Source of the DNA: Rachycentron canadum
Lineage: Eukaryota; Chordata; Actinopteri; Carangiformes; Rachycentridae
Direction: 5' to 3'
DNA length: 64,000 nt
Assembly (NCBI GenBank): GCA_038496675.1
Contig: CM076663.1
Coordinates: forward strand, 12,225,559 to 12,289,558
Below, piece after piece: positions 41,248 to 56,323 of the stretch. The notes beneath the pieces were generated by a model. The model worked only from the letters and a program-made list of their open reading frames with translations. It made no database searches and was not told the DNA's origin. The first letter of the stretch is position 1. Each line of letters begins with the position of its first letter. The position numbers and the translations under genes were made by a program.

Positions 41248-43745
41248 AGTGAGAATCACAGACGCTCTTCCACCAGCATATTAGGTCTGCTCATCATTTT
41301 TCACCCATATCATTCATGTGTATATTTATTTCACTGCTCTCTTTCCTCACACGTTTCCGCAATGATGGGGTAATTGGGTTAACGAGGGGCCGGATGGGTG
41401 GGGTCATGCAGAGCTGAAACTCCATGTGATCCAATGGGACTGCTGGAATGTGCATTTCCTGGCAGGCAGCTGATAAGAGCAGGCTGAGGATGTGATAAAG
41501 CCCGGCTTCACACTCCCGACCAGACCCTGAATGTCGTCTCTGTGAGACCGGCCTCTGTCTGACCTCCAACACTTGACTGCCCCCATCTCCCTCTCCATCT
41601 GTTGGCCCATTTTGTTTGTCTTATGGTAATTTTGTCAGCAACTTTAGATTTACTCATTTCTGTGACTTAAAATTTTGGACATTGCAAAGTCTTGGTTTAC
41701 AATTATGGTTATTCTTAAATGTTGCAGTTAAATCTGAAACTTCATCCCAAAGTTCATTCTTGGTCTTGGAAATATTGGCTTTACTTACTGTCTACTTACT
41801 GGCTTTTTCTGGAGCTCTTGGCCATATTGCGTGGCCTTCAGAAGATGGTTTGGATGTGTTGACATATGGGCTCACCCATAGCAGTTCATTTCATAGATCC
41901 ACATGTTTTAGAGTGGCAACATTTAGTCAGCTATAATTTCTGTAGATTGATTAGTCAACTGACAGAAAATTAATCATCAGTTATTAGCTACTTGGTTTTT
42001 GCCTGTATAAATAGCATTATATAGCTGGTTGTCCTGTCCTATATGATAATAAACTGAATGTCTTTGCACATGAGACTGTTGCTCAAACAAACAATACATT
42101 TTAAATGTCGCTTTTGACTTTCTCACCTTTTTGATCTTTTTTTGACTTTCTGAACAACATCAATTGAAAAATAAATATTGATTATATAACTAATACTTAG
42201 TTGCAGCCCTGCACTGTTAAAATAATCACCAACAATTTGATTAATAGTTTAAGTCATTTATTTAGAAATAATACCAAACGTTTCATTCATTTAGACTTTT
42301 GTTGACTTATAAATAAAACCACAAAATGGCCAAAAAATACTTTCTAAAGGAACCAAACACTCTCTGCTTCCAGCCTGTGATTTATATCTTTGTAAATTGA
42401 ACTTACTAACTGTGTGTTTTTTCTATGATATAGTAAAAAACAAATGACCAAACCTTGGACCACAGATTTTGCCTCAGTTGCCACTAATGACTAATCTCTA
42501 CTGTTTTCAATGCTTTGTCCAAAGAGCTAGTGTCATTGTCTGCATGTCATTGGATGTGACGTTTTTGACTTGGCTCTGACTGGAAGTGCTATCACTGTTC
42601 CTCTGGGAGCCCATCTTTGAAAATAGCCACTATGGCCACTCAAAGCCCAGTAAGTTTGTTTGGCCTTAATAGTGGTAGAGAGTGCTCGTAAATGAAGACA
42701 CAGTGGAAGTTAGAGAGTGCATTCACCCGGGGGAACGTCTTTAAGGCCTTAAAGGAGGGAAGGTAAATGCCCGCACGACTGATGTTTTGTCATCCAATCC
42801 ACCCAAACTCGTACATACTGAGGTAAAGTCATTTTATTTTGTCTCGTCTGTTAATTTGTCAGTTTGTTTTCAAATAATTTTCATCTCACATTTTTCTTAG
42901 ACAAAATTTTTTTTTTGAGTTTTAATTCACAGTAATGTTTTTTTGATGCACGTTTTTCATCAAGGCAGATAGGAAATTAACCAAAGTGTTTATTCCTAAT
43001 ATTTCTGACAGAAATATTTCATCACAGTTTCATTAAAACTTGCACTGCGACAGGGATCTGTTTGTTTGCATACTGATGTGAGTGTGTTTGAGCTTAATTG
43101 GTCATGGGGTTATAGTATGGACACAGGAAGCGAATATTTATAGAGCTGGCCTTCAAGGTTCAAACCAGGAGGGAGCTTCCTGAGTGGTGCACAAAGGGGG
43201 GTTTTTACCATGTGTTTACATGTGAAAGAGAGGCAGAGAAGGTGATGAAGGAGCACAGGGAGGCTTCCTGTGCGAACAAGAGTGAGAAATACTGTGCGAG
43301 AGGCATGTGACTGTATGTGTGTGTTTGAATTATTTAGCCCAATGTCCCGACAGAGGAGTGAACGAGGTCAGGAGCTCATTGCTGCAACGTTTTTCTTCTC
43401 TCCATCCATCCATCTCTACACCATCCACCCACTTGCTCTCTTCCTCCTCTTCCTCCTCCTCGATTGTCATTGTTGTAGATCTCCCAGTTTCTTCTGTCTG
43501 TCTTAATAAACAGGAACTTAGAAACAAAAGGCTTTCCCACATGTTATTCCCGTCCCCTCAATTATTTGCAAGCCATGAGGGAAGAACATCGATCCAATTA
43601 AATGCAGACACTGAAACCCACTCTGTGTGTGTGTCTGTGTGTCTGTGTCTATGTCTGGACCCTCTGATGTAAACCTTTGAACTCTGTTGCATTAAAGGGC
43701 TCTTTCAAAGGCATTTGCAGTTTGAATGAGCTACTGAAGCTAATG

Positions 43746-43793
<48 letters not shown>

Positions 43794-46700
43794 TCTGTAA
43801 TATTGCTTAGTGGTTGCAGGAGACCTCTTTCCCATAGGGCCTTTCTATAAACACCCCCACATGCATCCACACACACTCAAACACAGACACACTTTTACAG
43901 CAGCAGGTGATTCATTCTTAATCTTTCATTCCAACAGTTGTGGATTAGCCCTAATCTTAGCCAGCAGAGACCCAGGTCTGAAAGGCTGATTGACACTGAG
44001 AGTCTGTGTGTGTGTCTTCTCAAGTGTATTGTTTATGTAGTGTTTGTGTGTGTTTGTGTGTGTGTATGATGTGATAATTGTTTCCCTTGTTGGACTGAGT
44101 GGGGTGTCTGTATGACATGACATGATATGACTCAGGCAGATACACAGGACAGATTGACAGGTCACACAACACTGAAACATTAGACACTGCGGCAGGAGGA
44201 GGCAGGGGAGGAGGCGCTGATAGAGGAGAGGCACTTCCTTTTGACATTAAATTCTTTTAGAAACTTAAGAATTAGCTCAGTCATCACCAGTGTGAGTTGT
44301 ATTTGTATTTAATTGGGTTATAGTTTACTTAAGGGCTGAAGCTAATGGTCATTCATAATTGATGCGCAAGCAATTATTCACCTAAAATAAAAATAAAAAC
44401 ACCAATCCTACTTTGTCAGAGCTTAAGGTGATGTCTTCAAATGTCATGCTTTGCCAAATCTATAAAATGTCATAAAATAGTGAAAAATGTCCATCTGAGT
44501 CCAAACTAACAAGGTTCAGATTATGTTTTTAGTTTGCAGCCCAAAAAGAATAACACACAAAGATTTTCGATTTACTAAAACAGAAAATAAAAACAAACAA
44601 AAAATAAGTGAAATAAGTTTTTGTTACGCTGCACTAATATATATATTTTTTTATGTTGTGAAGCCTATGTAGTTGTCACTTTCTTGTGTTACATTTGGTG
44701 AGATCTGTATCAAAAACAAATAATGAGTGTCATGGTCGAGTTAAGAGACCTAAATGACACACGTTGCAGGGTCCCCACTTCACGTTTGTTGGGAAACATT
44801 TGAAGCGTTTCCATCTTCTCTCACCTCTTTTCAAAAATACTTTCACAATTACTGAGTTAACCCAACCTTAATTGTGACAAGAAATATTTGTCTAGTGATT
44901 GTCAAGTGTGCATAAATCATATCTTAACACCTGATAACACATGGGAAATGTTGATGGTTGAATACTCTCAGAGAAACTGAACAATGCACCAAGGTGCGGC
45001 AACAGATTTGAAAGTGATTAGATATTGTGTGGAGATGGAGGGAGAGGAGATTCGAGGGGAATGAAAGGGGAATGAGGTCAGAGGCAATCACAGACAAAAG
45101 TGATATGAAATGATGCTTGTGGGAGAAGGAGGGAAAGGCAGATTGGAGAGAAGAAGAAAATGCAGCAGACGTGGAGAGAAAGGGAGGATAGAATTTGTTA
45201 ATATGTAAAAGTGGTAAAAAGATACGAGAAGCTTTAGGTGGAACAAAGTGATAAAAGAGCAGTGGAGCTGATGAGGAAGGAAAAAGAGAGAATGAAAAGG
45301 AGATCGATGGAGTGGATTGGTGGCCTGGTAGCAGCAAAAAAAGAGAGAGAGAGAGAGAGAGACTGGTGGTTCACGCAGGTCTGTAAAGAGCTTAGAGCAG
45401 CTGAGACGGATTGAATGGAGAGAACAACCTGGACAGGATTACACCGAGACCGAGGAGAGAGGAGGGCCACAAGAGCAAGATGGTATCATAACCCATATAT
45501 TTCCCTTTCCTTGAGTGACACATTTCCACTGGTTTACACTGAGTCGCACCCTAATTACACTGAACCAACGGTACCAAGGAATTAACGATCACTGATTATT
45601 ATACCAAGCACTCAGGAGCTAATCTATGCGTTAAACAATCATTCTGGAGCCATTAGTTACTTAAATCCACCTTTTAATTAATTAATCAGTGAGTAATGTT
45701 GCCTACAGAGGGATGAAGCTATCTTTAACTGTACCGCTAAAGAAAAGAATGAACATGCTCTCACATAGAGCTTGTGATGATATTTATTTTAGGTGATTAG
45801 GTGATTCAGAAAAGGCTGAAGGAAGATAACAGTCTGACTGTCAACAGGACACTTCCAGCAGAATAATAATGAATCCTGTTATATGATACATTTTGCCCCT
45901 TAATCCTCAATATCACCATCAAGCTGTTTTATTAACACCATTTATCTTGTTTGGCCTGTACATAAGTGATATTAGGTGGTTTGTGGTATCCATGTTGGAT
46001 CCACAGCTCTTCTATGCAGCAGCTCCTGTCTCAGTGGCAGTTGTCAGATATGGTTGTTTTATACAGGGTTTGGTTTTGTCTCTTAACAGGCAAGGCAGTT
46101 ACCAAACCTGGCAACCTCACTGTGATGACACGACTTTAAGGTGTGGTACATAGTTACAGTGTCAGGCTGTTGTTTGCCAAGAAAGCAAATGCGTGTATTT
46201 CCCCAAAATGCTGAACTATTCTTAAAATGAAATGTGAGCCCTTGTTACAGGTTGCATACCTGAGCTGCAAGCAGTATAACCAAAGAGTGTTTTTTTTTTT
46301 TTCCCTGCTCACACTATTTCCGCTGAACATTTTTGGAAACCTGAAAATAATCTTGTATTTTTGTGAGAAAAAAGAAAGAATGGAAGAAAAGGGAATAAAG
46401 CATAAATTAACCATATTTTTTGTTCTTTTTTATCTGTTCCCATATATACTATTCTGGGAACTAACACTATGTTAAATTTTAAAGGACTGGGCTATGAAAA
46501 CTGATGCAACTAGTGATTATTATTATTATTATTATTATTAATTAACCCATCACAGTTCAGAGAGTCCAAGGTAACATCTATAAATACCTTGTATTTTTGA
46601 ACACACACTCCAAACCCCTTCACATACTTTATGTCGTTTACAATGATCAGAAAAGGCAAATCATTAAGTGATTAATTCATTGTCTTGGCATTGTTTCCAA

Positions 46701-47733
46701 AAGGAAAACAGCTACAACACAGGACAGAATGTACTGGGATACACATTAGGAACCTCTGACATATGGGATGTGTTAAATATAATAATGATAGAAATGAGTC
46801 AGATAATATAAATATTACAAATATTCAATGCTGCCTCTGAATCAGCCGAGACAACACAAAGCAAATGTCTCATTCCCCTGACTTGTTTCTCATCTTGGCT
46901 CATGAGCGGTTGAAGTCTTCTGACAGTGATTCGTCAGAGTTAATCAGTAACTCATGATAAATATCTCATTAGGTTGCAAGCATCTAGTCAGTGCAGCCCA
47001 TTAAGACAGAGACCATATGCTGCTCTTGCCTTATGTAGAGTTCATTCTGTTGCCAGAACTCACAACCTGCGTAATTAGTGTTCAATATCAAGGGCTGTTA
47101 TGATACGCAAAGAATCAATCGGCTATCTGGCTGCGCTGACAGTCACTTGGCCTGCAGTCATTGGCTGGAAACCGCTCTGAGGCTTGAGACTTGCTGCACC
47201 TTCGCCAAAGTCAGTCGACCAATGGGAGTGAGCCAAGAGAGCGTAGCAAGGTCAGCTGCACGGGATGCCCCCGGAGCAGCAATTTGTTTACCTCCTCTGT
47301 GTGTGGGTATGGCATAATAATACACATCACGCCCTCTGAACACACACACACACTCAAAGGGGTGCTTCTTCCCATCCCAGATTGAATTACACAAGGCTGA
47401 TTGGATTTTTCTCCCCTGCATCAAAGACAAAAACACTTCTTTCTTGTTCTCCACCCTCCCCGCCTCTGGGTCCATCATCTCACCATCATCCCTCACTGAT
47501 TTCTTCTTTTTACCCCTGTCCTTTTAAGTATTCTCCATTTGTACCTTTCCTCTCCAAAACTCTGCCTTTTATGCATTGATTTTTATTCTTCTTCTTGTCA
47601 TTCATCTTTGGCATCTGTGTAGTCGCATGACTGTCATTAGCCTGATTACACAGGCTGTAATTATACGAACACACAAGCAGAAGCTGCCATGTGACTCACA
47701 TCACTGTACGAGTACAAATGTGATTCTCATCAT

Positions 47734-47793
<60 letters not shown>

Positions 47794-48025
47794 AAGGTTT
47801 TCGATTCAGGGCTGAGAGAAGACCATTGATTACCGTTTTTGAGTGCCCCCCTCTTTCGCTCTCTGCTACACAAAGGCATCATGGTCTGCGGGGTGCTCTC
47901 TCTCACACAGCCACATTTCTGAGCCCCTTTGAAAAGTTCCTTAGAAACACGAGAAAAGTTCCAGCCACAGGCGCCACGCCCTCCCACTGGCCCCGCAGAA
48001 ATAGGCCCATTGAGCCAAGCTATAA

Positions 48026-48085
<60 letters not shown>

Positions 48086-51000
48086 CCGCATTCAGCCTCG
48101 CTACTTCTCTCTCTCTCTCTCCACCACTTCATGGAAGCAGCCACAAAAATGCAGTCATTGACCCACCAGCCAACCAACAGCATTAACTGTTCACTGCAAC
48201 CTTTCTCTACTAAACATCACTACGCTCACTAATGCACAGTTGCGTGCACCATAAGCGTACAAATGCACGGCAGCATATTGTTGAGTGTTGGAGCGGCACT
48301 TGTGTCAGAATCTCAAGGCATTTCTGGCAGCAGGACAGTGACACACACACAGACTCAGAGATGCATGTTTCATAAGGTCATCTATAATGAAAGAGGATTC
48401 CACACAGAGAGGCCTTGTGTGTGTCTCTGTGTGTGTTAGCCATGAGATGTGGTCTTTAATCCTGCTGGATTGTCAGATTAGTGTAACAGCTGGGTCCTAC
48501 ATACAGATATACATCTCTTTGCCTCTCTAGCTCTGTATCATCCTTCCTCCCATCACACTCTTCTATACTTGGGCCAAGAGCTGAGCGGATATATGCATTA
48601 GTGTGTGTGTGGGTCTCACAGCTCCAGTCCATTACACGGTTTCAGGCCAGCTGATGTGTCACTACACAGTCATGTGACCTCCACTGAGTCTGCGGCAAGT
48701 TTCAGTGTCAGCTGCTCGTTTTGTTGGAAAAATTGAGCCATTACAGGTTAAACACACTCTGCCTCCAAGGGCCAGAGCTGCTGCTCTTTCAGCCCCTGAT
48801 CAGCTGATTGTGTCCACTGCAAATACAACTCTTCTCAATATCAAGTCTTTTTTTAAACAAGCATGGCATTTCCTCATTTATATGCTTTGATATTATAATC
48901 CCTTTAGCAGCTTTGTTAGAAATATTTAAAGTGCAGCTTTAATTAAAAATTCAGCAATAATTCCTGCCACGATTTGACTTCATGCTGTACATGGTGCAGT
49001 AGTTTCCATACGACAGCAGGACACAGTGAAATGACTTGGAGGTCCCTGCAGCAGCCTGCTCCTGCTCCATTACACCCTGCAAGATTTAAAACTCTGCCGG
49101 CAGAAAAGGCAGGAAATGACTGATTGATCCTCTTTGACAAATGCATTGTTTTGGTTTTCTGGAACTATTTCAAAATAAAATGCTCTGAGCAGGGACTCCC
49201 TGGTTTGATTCCCATCTCCTATCTCTCTCTATTGTACTATGAAAATAATAACAACATAAAATAATTTTAGCATGCTAATAATTAGTATTAACCAATGACT
49301 GAAAGGACTGAATGGGTGATGCCATATTCTGTTGTATTTTGTAGGTGATTAATTTAAAGTAAACCTCAGTTTCTCAGCTGGAAAACATCCATAATCAATT
49401 TCATAAAAGAGAGAGGGCAGGGGGCCTTCCACCTAATGAGGATTAATAATGTAGCTAACAATGAAGCAAAAGCTGTAGTGACTGATATCAAGTAATGCTC
49501 TGTTGAAGATACACAGGACATTACCATAACTGGATTCACTGTCTATTGTTCTGTGACAGATATATGAGAGGAATATTGAAAGACTTTATGCATGAAAATG
49601 GATTTAAATTGACTTTCAGTGATCCAGATGCATGATTTATTTTTCTCCACTGTGCACCTGTTCTATCCCTGCAGTTCTCTGACCAGACCATTCGTTGTAC
49701 CATATACCATATTTAGCAAATGCAGGAGGACTCTCCATAAGGACATTCATCACTTCGATCATCTTTGTCCTTATAACTCAGTGGAGAAGATAATATTAGA
49801 AGGATAATATTAGTGCTTTGATGCTTTTCAGCTGTGGTTTGGTGTTGCTTGGAGAAAACTAAAGGGGCAGACCAAGCTGGAATAACAAACTTGAGCCAAT
49901 GTAATGCCATCCTCCCACAGGTTTTGTACAGGGAATTAATACGACCAGCGAGGCTATGATTTGGATGAGCCACTGTAGCGCAATCAGGAATTTGATCAGC
50001 AGAAAGAGGCTGAAAACATTGGAGGGAGTGTTTCGCTCATTTCCTGGCTGTCGCATATGAGCATGTTTACAGTGTTTGCTCGATGGTTCACATTCATTGG
50101 TCACGGGGAGCACTTGTGTGTGAAAAACTGAGACAAACATGCAGGAGACCAGAAATGTGTTTGGCAAGGGACTAAATCTGTGTTTCTACCTTCCCACTCA
50201 GTGCTACTTACAGCTTCGTGTCCACAAGAATCATTTTGGCATTGAATAGCAGTTTTGATTTGATTGTCACATATCTAAAAATAACATAAGTAGCTATAGA
50301 TATCAGAATTTATTTTTGTTTCAACCCTCAAATTAGTCCAATATACTTTTTCTAGTGTAGCCTGATTTTATCCGAGACACCCAAAACCACTTCCCTTCTT
50401 TTTAACAGCTAATCACTGTAAAATTGCTCAGCGGGATCTTTCTAGCAAACGCAAAATGATGCTTACTGATTGAACCCCTGCTGCAGCTGTTACTGTAAAG
50501 AATCTCTTGACACTAAATGATAATTTAACTTTAAATTTTGGAGCTATTTTACTCGGCTCGCTGCCAAAAAAAAGAGCCCTGAGGGGCTGCAGATAGTGAT
50601 CATTTCACAGCAGGAGACATTCATTACAGACATTACAGCCTTGACAGTAAATGTATGTATTAATAATATAGCCTGGGAATCGTTTTGATGGATGCTGAAT
50701 GGATTCGACCCGCAGGATGAATGCTGCTGATACAAGGCTTGACAGCTTTTGTTGTGTGAAAGATTCTTGCATTCTTATTGTGTGAAGGTACAGTACAAGC
50801 CCCCATTTTAAACCGTGTCCAACTTGGTTCATAGCTGCGTTTGGAACAGTAATTTTTGAGGAAATTAATATTATATGCTTGTTGACCTCTTGGGCCCCTA
50901 TAGGCTGTTTGAGGTTTTGTAGTGGCTTAAGTGAAAAATAATCATGATCACATTTATGTTTTTCTTGCGTTTCTCTTTAATATAAAGTTTGTAGCAGTTA

Positions 51001-51721
51001 AAATATGTGAAGTAATATACACATTGCAGGCCTCCTTGAATGGCTCACTATTGTTTGCATGTTATAGTATTTTGAATAGTTTCTGCATCAGTAAGTGCAT
51101 TTTCATCTGTTTTTATTCATTTGCAGTTTGTGCAGTGGAAACATGAAATATCACATTTTATGTTTTTATGTTTAGCTGAGGTGGAATAATTTCTATTACA
51201 TATTCACATTGATTCAGTTTGGTTTTTTTTTTCAGGTTTGAGCTACATTTTGATGAAATGGCTTTAAAGACCCTCTCTTCATCCAAAACATGAACAAAAT
51301 AGTTTCAACCAACAGCAGAACTTTAGACTTAAAATCCACCTGTAAAGTACAAGAGAAAAACATGTATAATGTATTAAAGTGAGAAGAGGGGCCTCTTCAT
51401 GTGTCTAAGCCCAGGGGCATGTTGGCTCTTTATGTGTTCATGAATAATAGGCATTTACTTTAAATCACCTGTGTAGACAGAGACAGGATTTCTTTGACCC
51501 CCTTGGCTGGAGCGTGCAGGTGTTAGCTGTTTGAAGGTTCAGGGTGTACCTGACGTCATTGCTGCACGATACTGTCTCGACATCTGACCGATGTGCATGT
51601 ATGAGTGTTTATAAGGTGTCATCAAGGGTGTGAGCAGTGTGACTGTGCAGAGGCTTTCTGTGCTAATCTCTGCTGAAGGTGGCAGGTGTCTTAACCAGGC
51701 CATCACCTGGTAACCCACTCA

Positions 51722-51760
<39 letters not shown>

Positions 51761-53963
51761 ACACACACTGCCTGCCCTCTATCTGTCTCTCATCTCCTTG
51801 GCTGACTGGAAGTGTGTTAGTGTCTAGGCTGGCCGCCCTCCAACCTACCCAGCTGGTAAGAGAGGAAGAGCAGGGTGGAGAGTGAGACGAGGCATAAAGG
51901 CAAAAGATGGAGGGAGATTAGAGGTCACTACTGACAGGGTCAGGGATCCACACCGGAAAGAAACATTGGGCGTGGAACAGTGCTAACACTAAACAGGCTG
52001 CAGTGTTTCCTGCAAGTGTGCAAGTAGCCGGAGGGAAAGTGCCAAGTGGCATGACCCTTTCCAGGTAGAGAGCGATCGGCAGTCCACTTCTGTCAGCGAG
52101 CAGCACGCTTCAAACTCTGCACCTCTTATCAGAGTCGGTCAGACTGCTCTGGAGAGGAGCAGAGACACAGAGATGGCCATGAATCAGCAGCTACTTTACA
52201 AAGTGTGGGCACTCCACCTACTGTGAATTAAATTGCAGGGATGTTGGAAATGAGGCCCATAAAGATCACTTTACATCATCTCACCTGATCTAGGTCTCAA
52301 ATTTCTGCCAGATGATAATTGTTTTTTTTAGGTATAACTGCTATATGTTCATGATATGTTGACAGGTTTGGCATCCAGCACTTAAGCTCAGTCAGGACAC
52401 CCACATGGAGGTTTAAAACATTCGACCACAATGACACCCATTTAGCTTGGTGAAGTGGCTCTGCTCATGTCAAGCTTTGGGACAAATCTGAGCAAACCTC
52501 AGACAGACTGTCTAAGTGGAACCTGAAATACACACCATTAATGAGCATTAACACACTGAGAAACCTTCACAATTCACAAACAGTACATGTAAATGTTCAG
52601 GAGGCAGGGGAGGTAAACTGCTGAGCAAAGACTGATGGATAGAGAACTGTGTTGTTTCATACAGATAGAAAAAGTGTTGCATGTTTAAATAGAGAAGCTA
52701 ATGTTAGACGTGTGAAGTACCAAGAGGCTCCATGATTTCCTGGGACTCCTCCAGTGGGTCAGACGATAAATAAATCTGAGTGAGTGTAAGATGTTAAATG
52801 GATTAGAGGGAAGAAAAAATATTGTTTTTACATGCAATTTGTCTTCACTGTTTTTGAATTTTCTTTAGTCCTGCTTTTTTTTCCTTCAGTCAGTGTTTTA
52901 CTGATCACTAGCCATTTTTTAAAGGTCTAGTGAAAAATTCTTTATCTTAAGTGATATAACGTGTTTCCGGGGGAAAGTGAATATTTTTCTGGGGTTTCGT
53001 TACAAAAGAAAACTAAATCAAATCATTCAGATGGTATTGGCTCAATAAAAAGTGTGCTTGGTTTATTTAACACAATATGAAGCTGAGTATTAGCAGGTTA
53101 AGGTCATACATGCCAGAGTGAATACGCTATGGCCATTTTTTACTCTGATTTAAGTTTGACCACTTCTAGTGGTTGTCAGCTTAGACAGTAGAGTTTTACT
53201 GGAAAGTTTTTGTCAACTAAAATCTTAAATCCAAACACATCTCCTTCTATTATATTACTTTGCCAGGTTATACAACCCACAAGCTAATGATCAAGTGTGA
53301 TTTTAGACAATTGGAATAAATTTCACTGTCTCAAATTAGATTGGTGTTGGTATGTATACAGTCCTGAATTGAAGATGAGCCATCAAAAATAAAGAAACTA
53401 AAAAAGAATAGAGCTGTATTTTGACTTAAATATGCAGAAAAACAATTCACATGAGATAACTGAACAAATAACACATGGACTAGAGCCAAAAAAATGTCTT
53501 TTATATTTTACCGTGTCTTTTAAATGAATCAAGTTAAATGTCATATTTGTTTTTTGTGAAATTGCTCATAATTCATTGATGCGTACAACCTGTGAAACTG
53601 CTGACTAACATTTTTTGGAAACAACTGCTATTGTATAATCTGTACACACTAAATTGACAGTGTTGTAAAACAAGACAACAATGGAAATGACCTCAGTGGC
53701 TTTCATTGTATTTGTTGTCCCTGGTTCTCCTTCAACACTGTGGATGCAGTAAATGGAGGGACAGATAGAGGAGCAGGACTCACAGATGGTGCCAGAAAGC
53801 AGAGGGAGTATTCAAATTATTCCTCACAGTTTGAGACAGAGCTCAGAGATGCTGCTGCAGTCGAGAACATTCTCTCAGATAAAATCTCACATATTAAAAA
53901 GCACAATTAACGGTTATTTCTCAGAAGCAGAGCAGCCCTGCATCTACTGTATCAGGAGCATAA

Positions 53964-54014
<51 letters not shown>

Positions 54015-56260
54015 AGGTTTTGTGCAGTAGCAGCCGCAGCCTCTCGGGTTACAGAGGAATGCATTTGAAGTCAATCACAATGAGGCTCTCTATCTGCCCA
54101 AATAGCCTCAACAGAACTGAACAACCAAAACTCATCCCTGGATCACACACATCTGACAGCTAATCCTCCACCAGTACTCCAGTGTGTGCGTGTCTGTATC
54201 CTGGTTTGGTGAATCACTGTGTCTATATAACCACCTCTACCTCCAATTTATCTGTTATCTGACTTCCTGTATCTTAGTGAACGCACACACACACACACAC
54301 ACACCTTCTCATTGTGAGGTTGCTGCAGTGTTGCTCCTTTAATATCAGACACTAACACACACATAGTTATGATCTTGCTTTTTTTCCCCCCAGTCTGATC
54401 CTAAATTAAAATCTGGAACAAATAATCTCCTGTGAAATATTAATATCTTTGAAACCGCAGGATTGTCAGCTCAGGTATAAAAATCCAGGCTCAAACACAC
54501 ACTCATTCACAGAGCAGCCAAAGGGTATAGGATAAAAGGTTCAAAGTCTGATGTCAGCCTCAGATCAGGTTTCTACCTGAGTCACCCCTCAGAGGACACA
54601 CCTGTGTTTGCTTTGTCATGACATAACAAACAATTCTTGTGCTTTTCTTGTCCATCAATTTAATGTTCTCCCCTTCTCTTTTTACACAAGTCTACATAAT
54701 TATATATTTCATGCTCCCAGATTGTTTTAGAATAACTCCAACTGGCAACGCATGTCTTACTTCTTCATACGTTGCCAAAAACCAGGATTGCATTCACTGC
54801 ACAGATCCAGCAGAATATGGTTGTCATCTTACAGTTTCCTTTTATAAGAAATGGGAACAAAATGCAGTGGTGGAGGGAAATTGAGGGCAACACACAGATG
54901 ATTTTGGCCCCGGGTTATGTGTGCGGTGGAGAAGAGCTCGTTCATTGTGGTTAGTTAGCAATGTGGCTCAGACTGAAAGTACAGCTGTTTATAGATCCAA
55001 AATGCAGAGCTGGCCCTATTCAACTCCCCCAAAATCACATAAAACACACACACACACACACCCACACAGATATGTCTGAGGGGTATTTGTGTGCGCCTGT
55101 ACTCACACACCACAAACAAAACCTGTCATTATACCCATTCAGACACACACTGTAATCACATACAGTGACGCATTACTGCCAGCCATACCATGAATTCACA
55201 CATATAATATTGTATCATAAATAAAACATGCTGAGGCACATGAGGTGATTATTTATTTCTCTTAAAGGTTAGGATAAACATAGATGATGCAAATTTAAAT
55301 ACACACAGCACACACACACCACTGAAAATAGAGAAACAGCATACTAGCAGCTCTCTGCAGCTACAGTGAGTCCTGGGGGTTGTTGTGTGTCAGGGACTTG
55401 TAAAAGGGGCCTCTGGGGTGGGTTCTGGTGCCGCCTTGGGGGTGGGGTGTGTATTTATTTAAGTGTGTGTGTGTGTTTTCTGGAGTCACACTGAATTTAG
55501 GAGGCTAGCCTCAAGATAAGAAATGGAGTTTAAGATGAAAGGAAAATGGGGCGAGGACGGGGATACACTGGCAAAGTTTGTGGATGGGGGGGTGGGGGGT
55601 GGGGGCAAGGGAGGGACAGATAGAGGGGGGAGCCGGAGGAGCAAACTGTTTTGATGTTGATTTTTAGGTTGTTTATTTGACATTACGTAACACCTTTGCT
55701 AATGTAGTTTGAGCTTGTGTGTGTGTGTGTGTGTGTGTGCGTGTTTGGTAGCTTCTCACTTGGAGACGGGAATTTCTGTGAAAGGCAAAGGTTGCCCATA
55801 GCAACGGCCTTCATTGTAAAACTGATCCTTGGAATACAACACACACACACACACACACACACGGAGAGACACACAGACACACACACACACACACACACAT
55901 TCGCACCATGCTCACACTGAGGCGTCTCTTCAGTACTTTTCAGCACTTTCAGGGATTGAGCTCACCAGACCTTCACACGCACACACACACACGCTCTTGC
56001 TTTCTTTCTCACACACATTTACAGTCGAAGCGTGAAGCACACATACTCTCAGCCTGCCACTTTGTGAAGCCCATATCCTCGGTGTGTCGAGGCTCCAAAC
56101 ATCTTAAAGTCAATTTCATTTTCTAGAGGTACATATAGCGTTTCAGCTCCACCTCATGCTGAGATGTGATGGACTGAGATGCTCGGGTTTCTAGATTCCA
56201 TTATGCTTTTATTGGCTTTTAAAGGCATCGGGTTTCCTCTGTCTGGAGCCGGGGAGGAGC

Positions 56261-56323
<63 letters not shown>

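Noticed and set aside
41017..41373. Long open frames of Cys-Val or His-Thr repeats
   Set aside because: These are translations of TG/CA microsatellites here and at 47.7, 48.0, 53.9, 55.8 and 56.3 kb; they are not genes.
48705..48890. Protein-like frame PRARAAALSAPDQL in sdc3 intron 1
   Set aside because: It looked like a possible LINE C-terminus, but no flanking LINE blocks were found.
49170..49250. Truncated tRNA-SINE around a GGTTTGATTCCC box B-like word
   Set aside because: Only one box is seen and no SINE tail, so support is too weak for a feature.
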